From Notospermus geniculatus (Eukaryota > Nemertea > Pilidiophora > Heteronemertea > Lineidae), in the NCBI GenBank assembly GCA_002633025.1, contig NMRB01000291.1, positions 306,673-370,672 on the forward strand: a stretch of 64,000 bases of DNA, in the 5' to 3' direction. Below, piece by piece: positions 49,301-61,300 of the stretch (its first letter is position 1; each line of letters opens with the position of its first letter). The translations under genes were made by a program, and so were the position numbers. The notes beneath the pieces were generated by a model. It saw only the letters and a list, made by a program, of their open reading frames with translations, searched no databases and was not told where the DNA came from.

Positions 49301-52300
49301 GTGGAAGTCCATTATTTTCTCGGAGTGATATGTATTGGACATTCAGAAAGGCTGTGCGAGGAAAAAATGAGGACACCCTCAGTTATCTCCCTCCAATTTT
49401 ATGTTCCTAAATCTTTGAATGACCCAAACAGATATATTCATGAAGTTTGGCATGGAGAGTGTTGTCCTACTACTGATGTGGATATTATACTTCGGTATTG
49501 TGATTGACCTGATATTATTGGAAAGTAGGTGTGCACATTTATGTATCAGCAGCCGAAAATTGTGTTGATACTGAGTAGAGTTTGTATATCTATTGTTTGA
49601 AGTAGATTTTGATGCTGATTGCGAGAAAGGATGGTGCATATGTATATGTATGAGTAATCGAGTACCGGTACTTCTGACATTTTCTTTTGTTTTTCCAATG
49701 GCACTCGTGTTATTGGGGATTCATTGAACATGCTCCTCTATGTCACCGCCCAAAATTTATGCAAGATACAGAATAGCACAAAATTGACACACAAAATGAT
49801 AATAAGCAAGAAGTCAATCTCCAGAATTCACGAATTTTCGACCCCAACCGGGGTCTTTTTCAAGTGGAACTTTACAATCTGAAACTCTAGAAAAGACATA
49901 GATACGGAGTCTTTTCTAGAGTTTCAGATTGTAAAGTTCCACTTGAAAAAGACCCCGGTTGGGGTCGAAAATTCGTGAATTCTGGAGATTGACTTCTTGC
50001 CCAAAATTTATGGGTATTGATGTCAAGGAGCGGGTGCTAACAACCCTCGATGACTTCAGGATTGGTCAGTCCTTAGTAACTGTGGTCATTTTATTTTTAT
50101 GATACCTCAACTGTGATAGTTTTAGTGAGGTGATCCATTAGCAGCAAACTACATGTACATGTAGGGTGTGATTTATCGGTGTCCTTTTGAGAGATTTACT
50201 GCTGAACATAGATAAGTGACATTGCATTTGTTCCTTATGTTTAGTCGTCGAAGTGTAAGGCGCCTGTCCATGGTAGTTTTCACTAGAAAATAGGCTCACA
50301 GTAGAGACTGACAGTTCACCGTTGTTTGTTTCCTTAATACGCTGAGACCAATGTCAATGATGCAAACAACTGCTCATAGTTCATTTGTCCTGGAGACAAC
50401 TCCCCAGAGAAAACTCCTGTGGACAGGCCCCAATCTACATACATGTACTGAATGATGCAAGTCAAATGATTTGCCTCTTGTTCTAAACATTTTCAATTGA
50501 ATCATGTTCATTGCTATGAGAAACTTCGAGTGCGTGAGGCTCAGTTTTGCTAAGCTGTGTTACGATGAGATGGATTGAAAATAGTGATGAAGTTGTATAA
50601 CATTCCTGCAGTTGTTGAACTTTACCATATTGCACTGAAGTTTATGATTTGATATAGTATGTGTAAATACTTGATTATATTTTACACTGATCATAAGATT
50701 AAGAAGGTCCTGTGACTGCCGTACCAATACATTGGTGAGGACAAGGGCTTCAACAATGATGCAGGTCAGGGCCAGTATGGTACCCTATTGATGAGGGAGT
50801 GATGATCATGATGGTGATGCATGATTGCCATAATTGATGGCCCATACATGTGCATTTTGGTCGATTGAAAGTGCTCAGAAGTTGCATGCTGATCTCTTCT
50901 TATCCTGTCCATTAGAAGTGGAGTGATGGTTTCATATTGAAGTTATTAAGACAATGTTATTTCTAATCATCAGTGTTGAGTGAAGTGGTAAATAGTTTCC
51001 AGGGGCAGTGGCATTTTATGATTGTACCTGTACTGGCAGTTCTTTTGCAGTATGGTATATTTTTTATGGCTCTTTCTTATCATGATATTGATAAAGTTGT
51101 TTTGAGATGTTTAACTAGTTATTTGTTGTAATAAAAGATAATGTATGTTTTGCCTTTGTTGTCTTTTCCCCTCCCCGATTCGGCTGACAACGGAGTTAGA
51201 ACTTCGTGGTGATCTTGTTTATGCAGGGCAGTCAACTGGCACCATAACATTATTTAATGTCTGAATGCAAACTTTGATACATTATTGTGTATAGGATATC
51301 GGAGTCCTACATGAACATTCTACAAGTCCGAGACTACCACATCATGGCTACAAGTACAAGTGACATAAGCTATGACTTCTGCCAGCAATTTCACATAATT
51401 CCTCTAACCTTTGGGTGGTTGAGGTCAGTGATGGTGAGATCTCACCTACTGTGACCTTGGATTTTCACAGCTGTGACCTTCGCCCCCGACCTTCACAGGC
51501 TAATCACAATGCCTCAAAGACATTGTGAATAGCTGTGAAATTACAATGGTGAAACTGCCCAAAGCTTACAAAATGGGTCATATGAATAAAGACTAGTTAA
51601 TGCTTCTACTTGAATTTTGCCATACAAATGCACTAGGCATACAAATCTGAAGTAAAAGCATTTGCTGGTCTTTATTCATATGACTGAAATTGCATTTGTG
51701 ACCGTTTGCTTTCCTGCAACATTTCCACATCCAAGTCATTCTGTATATTTCTCTCTCTGAATCAGAGAAATATACAGAATGACTTGGATGAGCCATTCCA
51801 CACACAAGTCGATGCGACTTGTGTGTGGAATGGCTCAACCACCTTGCTAATTAGAATTCCTCATTGGCCTGGTGGTTGGTGTTCACATCCCAATCACAAA
51901 AGTTAAATGTGGCTGGATGATAACTACCGGTAAATGACATGGTACACACATCGCTGGCCTAAAGTGGGCTCTGTTTATTTTACTGGTGCTAGTGCCCATA
52001 TTTGCAATTCAATGTCCTGGTGAACTCCACGAGTTCAGCCTTGCAACCGAGGGAGAGGAGACTTCATGGTTCATTCTAATGACTTCACCATGTCATGAGG
52101 GATGCTGTGAATAGGGACAGACATGCCTAAAATCCTTGGGAAGATTTGAACCCCGGGCCCTGGCCTCTGTGGATTGAGACGTCAAGATTGGACTCCAAGT
52201 GATGCTACTGAGAGAGACGGCAGCGAAATTCTTGGAAATTCGAATCACTCCACTCCAGGAAAACAGGCCAATCTTTCCCCTCATCATGGTGTGCAGTTAA

Positions 52301-55300
52301 TTGCCCCTTCCCCCTTATGATTTCTTATCTCTAAAAGCAGGTAATCTGAAATACAGGAGAAAGTTTTAGATGACATGCCCTCTGTTTACTTCTTGGATTT
52401 TGATTACCCATAACGTTTGTATTGACAAAGTCCTCACCTACCAGTACCGTAATCGGAGTTGTTGGTCACATCTAACCTGAAATTGCACACAGGTAATAAA
52501 TTCTTCACAGCCCCGCCACAATCCCCAAAATCTGCACACCAGTAGGCCTACCCATCTGATATCAGTACGACCAGTGTTTCAATGTCTATGACTTCTCTAT
52601 TGCAGATAATCGATCACATGAATTTCCGAAAGTTAACAGAGGTAAGTCAAATACAACATTTGTACTCATTTCTGCTCCGAGTTTTCATCCTAAATCCATC
52701 CAAAATAGGTGTCAAACTTTCTTACCCCTTGTTCATATTCACCCACCAGTAAATGCCCACCTTTTCTTTCAGACGGCAGACCTGACAACGGCTGCTGCCT
52801 CGGAAGAGGACAAAATCCGTGCCATGATGGTCCAGTCCACCAAGGATTATGACACTGCCAAGTAAGTATGATTCAATCATGCATTTCTCATTCAGCTCAA
52901 GGTGGCTTTGAGTGTTCTGAAGAACTTGGGTAGATCTGAGGTTTCTCAAATTCACATTCCACTCACCGGTTTTCATTTTCTTCCAGCTACCAAAAGAGCA
53001 AATATCCTCATCCTGGCTACGTCTGCTATAAGTGCGGCAAACAAGGACACTTCATTTTCAACTGCCCTCACAAAACGGTATGTATGATAAAACAGGTTTC
53101 TTCATCTTTCATGCTCAACTCGGTTCTGAGACAGATAAAGCCCTGAAAAGTCGATGTGAAAGGCTGCATTCTCGTGCAAAGTTCTGCTTCAATCTTCCCT
53201 CTTTTTGTGGTTTAGTAGATTAGTTTTGTGTGTCAGTATATCCTTCATTGAGACTTGAAAATCCCTATTTAATTGGAATGCCTTATCTGTTCCAGATTGG
53301 CAACCAGTGGATGACGACGAGGGTAAAAACGGCGACAGGGATTCCGGAAAGTTTTCTCACAAATGTCGACCATCTTGTCGCTCTGGGACAACCTGGTGTT
53401 ATGCGTACCATTAGTGGAAGGGCTGTTGTGCCAACTATAGATGCGTGAGTATAATATCATGAGTTCTCGAATGTTGAATCGGGTAGTTTTCCCTAATTTC
53501 TTATCAAATTGTAGTACCATTTATTGAATGTTTTCAATTTCATGGTGTTCTGTTTCACAGCATGGCATATCAGCAGGGGAAGGTTGAGAGGCCACCGTTT
53601 GCACCTCGGAAAAAGAGTCCGCCCCGCAAGACCAAGATCGAAGAGAAGATACCAACAGAATTGCTCTGTCAGCTTTGTAATGATATACTTACTGATGCTG
53701 TGGTTATTCCATGCTGCGGAAACAGTTATTGTGATGAATGTAAGTATTAAAAGTGATGTTCTGGACAATTAGCTGGTTCGAATCAGTGCTCATTTTCAAA
53801 GTTTGATAAATAAAAAGGCAATTTCCAGAGTGTTTGTGAATTTTCGACCCCAACCGGGGTCTTCTTCAGGCTGGAACTTTACAATCCGAAACTCTAGAAC
53901 AGACTGCTCTCAACAACCACTAACTCTTATTCCAGGTGTTCGTGATGCCCTCTTGGCCACTGACGATCACATTTGTCCTGGTTGCAAGGAAATGGATGTC
54001 TCCCCGGACAAACTTATTGCCAATCAGTTCCTGCGGAGAGCTGTCCAAAACTTCAAGAACGAAGCAGGGTATACAAAACAGGCTAAAGCTCTTAAGGAGG
54101 AGTCACCCCCTCCACCACCACCGCCACTGCCACCTCGTCCCACGCACCAGACAACTAAATCACAGATAAAACTGACAACAAGTGTAAGGAAATCCGCCCT
54201 GGTGCCGACTAGCCAGGAGCTACCCACGGCAGAGACTGGACAGCCATCACCGGGGATGACACCCGCTTCACAGTCTCAGTCGTCTGATGATTCAACTGCA
54301 AGTCCGATATCCAGTCTCAGTGCTCCGCCTCCAACTTCACGGTAAGGCTTGGGTTTTGTGTTGTCTTGCCTTTGTAGACTAACTTTCTTAGGTACCAACC
54401 CGTAACTTCCATCTTCAGGCTTTTCAATGATTCTGTTTCAAAGGAAATCCCATGCGTGAAGCCATACATTGTCCCTTTCCCATTGATTATATAAGGCAAG
54501 TCCAGAGCAAGATGTTATCTGCTTGTGTACCGTAAGGATTGAATTCATTGCTTTCTATTGTACTTTAAAACAGACCATTGGACCATCATCACCATCAACG
54601 AGATGATCATGGACACTACCACCATGACAGACCAAGAGGTACACCTCCTCCAGTGCACCAGGAACTGGCTCCTGTGATGCACTACTCACATGAAGTGATG
54701 CCAACTCATTCTGTAGGGTAAGTAGTCAGTCAGAGGATGATTGTTCTTGAGTAGTAGTGATGTGTGTGTCAAAGGGGCTGTTTGTTTTCATCAGTTGTGA
54801 TCCTTGAGAAAATGGAGAAAGCTATGAAGCTGCAAATTGCAGCGATTCTTCTGTACAGCACAACAAATAATCCCTGCAATTTGCAAGTGCATAGCTTTTT
54901 CCGTTCTCCCAAGGATCACAGCTCAGATTCCTCAAGTGACGAAAACGAACAGTAACAGCGACAGGGACTAGATTGGCAAGCACCTGCCATGGCTTTAGAG
55001 TACAAAATTGCGAGTAGAAGTTTTAATATCTGATATAGCTTCGATGAATTTTTGGGCTTGCAGCAGGACTGTAACAAAACCTTTCTTATTTCAGACCACC
55101 AGTAGGTGCTTTACCTGCTCCAGTGATCTTGGGTCCTCCTGCTGGTGTACCCACTGCACCTCCAGATTTTGCTAGACTGGCACCACTACCACCAGGTGTG
55201 GAGGCCATACCTCCAGGTGTCCCTGTTATACCACCTCCAGGAGCCTATCCCCCTCCAGCTGCTCCTGCACCGTCTGTGTTCCCGCATGCTCTAGGGCCTC

Positions 55301-58300
55301 CGCCAACGGGTAAGTCCATGATACTAAGTTCTGATCAGTTATTCTTCTTGGCCTATTTTAGCCATTTTGATATCCCACTTATATTTTTATAGACCGATCA
55401 TGCAAAATTTGTTCATTAGTAGGTGATTCAGTTCTTCAGGGCGGGCCGTCACAAAACTCCGATAGCACTAACAGTGCCTAATAGAGAGGTATGCAATGGC
55501 TTTTACCATTACAGAATTTCTCTGTTAGACCCTGTTAGTGCTAACGGAGTTTCTTGGCGGTCGGCCCAGTTCTTTTTGACATCAAACTGAATGCTGGAAG
55601 GAAGGCTGGACAGCCTACTAGACTGCAAAACATGTTTGTCACAGTTAGCTAGGTTTTCTGGCCCTCGTTCGTTATTGCGACTGTTTTGCTTGTGAAATGA
55701 TCATATTCAAATTATAATGCTTGCCATCTTGTTACTGGTCTTCATATTTTGTCACTCATTAATAACAATATTCGGCACTCCATCTACAGTTCCTCATCAT
55801 GCTCCGCCTCCGTTTGTGGAGAACCCACTCCAGATCCATCCACCTACCAGTACTTCTGATCCATTAGCTCCTGGTCAATCAAAGATGATGACAAGGGAAG
55901 AATTCTATAAAACTCAGAAGATGCTCCGTACTCAAAGGTGAGTTCACTGTTTCCTCAGTTGGATCATGGTTAAATGATACACAGAGTAGAAATTGTACAT
56001 ATATAAAGTGCAAACGCTACAATTGCTGTTTGATGTTAACATCATTCTTGGCACTTCTCATTCATCCAACTTTTCATCATTGTTTTTAAGGCCAGGGTCC
56101 AATATAACGACAAAAGACAAACAAATTGAAGACTTTGCACGGGAATTAAGGGCATTTCAGAGAGATCAACTTAGAAGGTCGAGGACTCCAACACGTTCAA
56201 GGTCACGATCGACACGGAGATCGGACGGAAAGTAAGCTTATTTCCAAAATATTGATTGATGTTTTTACGCTAACCTACAGTGTCAGTCGAGAAATGATGT
56301 GGGCTTAATACGTGGTGCTTTAATTTTTGGTTGCTTTTCAATTTGCCACAGCCCTGTTTTGTGCTGGTTCATTGACCACATGAAAAAAACGCCCAACTGA
56401 TGTCTTTCATTCGACTCTCAAAATCATAACATATCGTGTCAAATTTTTGTTTATTGGTGGATTCGTGTCTATGATGGCAATTGTTATTTGACAAAAAGTT
56501 TGATATCAAGGCCTTTTAAAGTTGGCTGCGTACCGTGCATTTAAAAGTTATTGTGTCAAAAACGTGGTGAATTCGGAGGATTTTCATGCATCTTTACCTT
56601 TATATGTTTAAAAAAGCAGAAAGTTGAAATTTGTGGGTAGGGGTCTATCTTCCAATAGCTTATTGATTTCTCAGGTTTATTTCATAACTTTCTTGTAGAT
56701 CAAGATCACGATCGCATACACATTCCCCTAAAAAGAAGAAGAGATCACTCACAAGATCTTACAGTCGATCAAGGTCACGTTCAAAAGGAAGAATAAGGTC
56801 AAGATCGCGTTCCAAAGTCTCTAGGTCTCGATCTCGATCACCCACTCAGAGGCCGCACTCTCGGTCTATTTCCCGATCACAGTCGCGATCACGAGGCAGG
56901 CGTCGACCCCTTTCTCGGTCAAGGTCAAGGTCATTCTCCCGGGCGAGGTCATGGACACCAGATAAATCAAGGCCACTTTCACGATCCCGGAGTGGTTCGA
57001 AGCGTCGTTTTTCACGTTCTAGGAGTCGTTCGAGGTCACGTGTGTTACGTTCACGTAGCAGGTCTAAGCCACGTATTAGACGATCACGCAGTCGATCGCC
57101 AAGTTGGGCAAAAGGGAGAAGGAGACGGACAAGATCACGTTCAAGAAGTTTCTCACCATTTTCCTTATCACTGTCAAGGTCACGGTCTCGTTCACGACAG
57201 CGATTCAGATCACCGTCATTTTCCCCTGGAAGGCGGAATCGGACACCATCCCCTTTTCTTCCCCAATCGCCACATCAAGGTTGGCGGAAACGTTCCCGTA
57301 CACCACCTCCTTATCGACGTGGCTGGCAGGGTGGTAGGTCACCTCAACAATTCAGGAGAGGAGGAGGAGTTACAGGATGGCCTCCCAGGTTTCAGCATCA
57401 ACCATCTTATCAAGCACCAGACAACAGTTATAACAACTATCCAAGTCACCCACCTCAACAGATACCTTTCGGTGCTTCTCAAGCTTATTATGGGTATGTG
57501 AAATATCATTTCTTCCTGCATTTCTATGTTGTGAAAGTGTGAGTCCATTGGTTGATCAACCACATTTTGCACCTGAAGCAAAATTTGTGTCCGTGACTAA
57601 AAGATGCTGCTGAATTACTACATTTGGGCTGTCAGAGTGGTGCAATGGAAACATCGGCACCTGTCACCACTGAGGTCGCGGGTTCGATTCCCAGTCAGGT
57701 CCGTGTCTCATGTGATAGAGAGGGCGACTCTCTTTGACAGCGCAGGTTTTCTCCGGGCACTCTGGTTTCCCCCTGCATTACCGGTACATTAAAATCGCCC
57801 AATATTGTCTGTAGAACCAATAATGCCGAATTTGGCGCTCGGTTCTCAATTCAATATTTTTAAATTACTACATACCGGTACATTGTAATTGTAAATGTAT
57901 TCTGATCATGGGAGTGTTCTGTCTTTTTTGTGACCCACATAGAAATTTCATTACATGCAAATATAATTTGGTCTAATGTTGTTGATACTGGGCTGCTAAT
58001 ACTAATATGTTTCACAATCTTCTCTCCAGGTTTGATCGCCAAGAGTACCAAGAGTATCAGGAGTTCTTGAGGCGATTCCCAGATGGACCGCCGCCTCCTG
58101 GTGCTATGCAGGATTTCATGAATAAAACACAAAAGTCTAGATCGCCACGATCAAGAGCCCCATGGAGTCCTGGTCGGCCATCGAACTTGGAGAGGGGGCG
58201 AAGAGAGTTTGATGACCGGGGGAGGATGGATGTTGACCAGAGGGGACGAAGGGAGTATGATGATAGGAGGGGAAGAGATAATGACCGAGGCCATTGGGAT

Positions 58301-61300
58301 GGTGATGACCGCAGGAGGCGGCGAGATGAACAAAGTCGTAAGGATAATGAGAAGGGTCGTCAGGAAAGGGGAAGAAGGGATGGTGATCAGAAGAGGGATG
58401 GAGAGAAGAGGAAAGAGGATAAAGGTGGCAGAGAAGAGAAGAGGAAAGAGGGTGAAAAGAAGGAGAAGAAGAAGAAGGATAAGGATAAGGAAAAGAAACC
58501 AGGTGCTGAGAAAGAAAATAAGGAAAAGGGGAAGAAGGTCAAGAAATCAGCAAAATCAGTGACCCCAGAAAAGGTGCTAAAGGGAAAGAATGAGTCTGGA
58601 GGTAAAGCAGTAGCAGAAGCCGGGAAGAAAGTTAAAGAGGAGAAGGGTTTCGATCCAAATGAAGTGCAGGCGATTTCTGTGATTGGTTCAGGTTCCAGGA
58701 GTCGTTACAGAGAAAGCGACTTGTATCGGTCTAGACCCAGGTCTCCTCCGAGTGTTAAGGAGCTCTCAAAGTCTAATGTTAGTGAGAAATCTAAACCCAA
58801 AGAAGTGACACCTACACCAAAGTTGGATGAACCTAAAGTGGTTGAACGACCCACAGTAGAAGGGGGTAAGAGGAAAGGGGAGACGGAGCCACCGTTGGAG
58901 GTGCAGCCACCGCTGAAACAGGTCAAAACTGAACCACCGGAGGGAACGAAAGGCAAAGTGGCTGAAGTAGTTCAGGATGATACTGCTGTCTCTAATGGGC
59001 CTGAACTTGATTCTAGTGCCGCTGCGACAGTCAGTGGACAAAAATCTAAGGATGATAAAGTTGATGATAAAGTTGAAGCTCCTGTAAAAGTCAAAAAGAA
59101 AAAGGTTAAAACTGAAAAACTTTCAGGGACAGAGGCTGACAAAGATGTGAAGGTGAAAAAGAAAAGTAAGGTGAAGAAACGTGAAAAACTGCCAATTGTG
59201 GATGATTCTGAATCGAAGGTTTCCTCCACAGACGATTTTGTGAAAAAGGAGGAACCCAAGGATTCAGTGGATGTTAGTGGTGAGAAAATGAAGGAGGATG
59301 TTCATGAGGAAGAGATGAAAGAGGACGTGCGTAGCGAACGGACTGATGAGGTTACTCGTAGTGCACGGACAAAGGAAGATGTAGATGACGGACAAAGGAA
59401 GGAGGAAGTCCGCCATGAACGGAAAAGGGATGATGTCCGTGATGATGTGAAGGAAAAGAGGGTTCGTCAAACAGAATTACAGGATTATAAAGAAGTAGTC
59501 AAGTCTAGGTCGAGGTCAAGGTCAAAGGATATTCTTAAGGAAAAACATTCTGATTTTGCCAAAGTCGAGGCTTTGGGTGTTGAGAAAGTCCACAAGAAGG
59601 AGAAGGTGCGCTCCTCTAAAGAGAAACAGCTTGACTCGGAAGCTGCTGTTAAGAAGAAACACAGAAGTAAGAAATTGTCTTCCACGGACGTTGAAATGGA
59701 AGATGAGGTCGTACGACACAAGAAAAAGAAACATGAACACGGGAGTAAGAAGACGGGTAAGATTCGTCAGTCCACTGTTCTGCGAGACCCAAGTCCGGAG
59801 CTGCATTTGGAACTGGAGGATGAACCAGAGTTGGGAGAGGAAGCTCTTATGGTTGATCCACCAGAATTGTCCAAGTGGGAGAAGGATGAGTTCCTCTCGG
59901 ATGTTGAACCAAGACGAGTCCAGAGGAAAGTCCACAACGCAAGCTTGAGGATGTTACCAAGGTAAGTTTAAGTGTTAGCGAATGTGGCGTGAGCTGGTTT
60001 TTGTTGGTGGGAGGATGGGAGATAATGAAACTGACCATGCTGCTGGGAAGCTGGAGATCAAAGGACCAAAGTTGATTGCATATTTATTACTTCATACATT
60101 ATTGTTAACTTAGCTTAAGATTGAATCTTATTGAACAGTTTCACCGACTAATATTAATTAATTACTGTGGGGTTTTGACTGAGTGAATAGTTTCTGTGTA
60201 ACCATTTGTTACTTTTTGGAAACCTAAACCTAAAATTCTCTTTTTTACTTGTAATAGCTTTTGCCTGGCAACCCAAGCACAATGTGATGAAAATGGAGGT
60301 GCTGGGTCTACACCCATTGAACCTCCAAATAAAGGCAGCAATCAAAAACATTTGGTCTTCAGTTTCAATTCATTTATTTTGCTGTTGGCTTTTTGGTGTG
60401 GGGAGGCTAAATTACATGTCTTGTCTCACCAACGTTGATCAGATTCAGTATTTCCTATTGTCCAGTACCCATCCCTCCGTATTCGGTTCTTGCTTCCTTT
60501 GTGGAAATGTATCTGAACCTGTTTGTGAAAAAACTTGACAGATTTTGTGAAAAGCTTTATCAAATCAACATGACGAGTTCAGTCATTGACAAATGAATTT
60601 AAACTCTTTGATTATCGCTTATCAAGCTGATCATATGTTACCCACATTGTGTGCATATCATTCTAGATCTTTAACTAACACTCATTCATATTGAATTCAT
60701 TTTGAAAAGCAGGTATTAGACTTTTTATATTCTCTTTCCAGGTCTGTGATAGAGAGTGCAGAAAAAGCTCTTTCAAACAAGCCATACAAGCCGGTGATGT
60801 CCGTGGTTACTTCACCCAAGAAATCCGTCAAAATGTCTCGTCGAGTTTATCTCGATGATGGAACAGGAGAACGTGCTGCGTTGGAGAAAAAACGAGAACA
60901 GCGGATCTCTCAGGAGGACAATGAAAAAGGTGACCTCAGAAGGACCATCATACAGGCAAGGGATCTCAGGGAAAAGCTGAATGAACGTAAGCAGGGGAAG
61001 GATGATGATAAGTTTGGGAATGCAGACGATTTGCTTGAGGTAGAGGGGGATATTCTGGTAAAGAAAAAGGACAAGAAAATTTCCATTAAGCGTGAAGTGA
61101 GTACGGAAGAGAAAAAAGAGAAACGTGAATTGCGCACTGAGCGTAGTTCCCAGGAGTCCGATTCTGGGGATATCCGTATCAGCTCAGTTGGTAACCGTAA
61201 CATCGAACGCAAAATATCAGTTATGGATGAGGCAAATTTTGAACCCGATTATGGCGGTTCAGAATCTGAATCAAGTGGTTCCCAGGTGAGAGTCAAGTCG

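Larger units (their letters stand above)
46437..52605 (+). other. RBBP6: RBBP6 intron 3 (6.2 kb)
   Basis: No further coding exon recognised. It holds a tRNA-derived SINE, a perfect long palindrome and a cluster of three foldbacks, listed separately. A G-run lies at about 47886-47897. Confidence 0.75.

Noticed and set aside
56992-57501. Long open frame rich in His, Val and Gly
   Set aside because: Alternate frame of the Arg-Ser repeat exon of RBBP6; the RS frame fits the family and splice phases.
57629-57700. tRNA gene on the plus strand
   Set aside because: Same reason: tRNA-like head of a SINE with a long non-tRNA tail.
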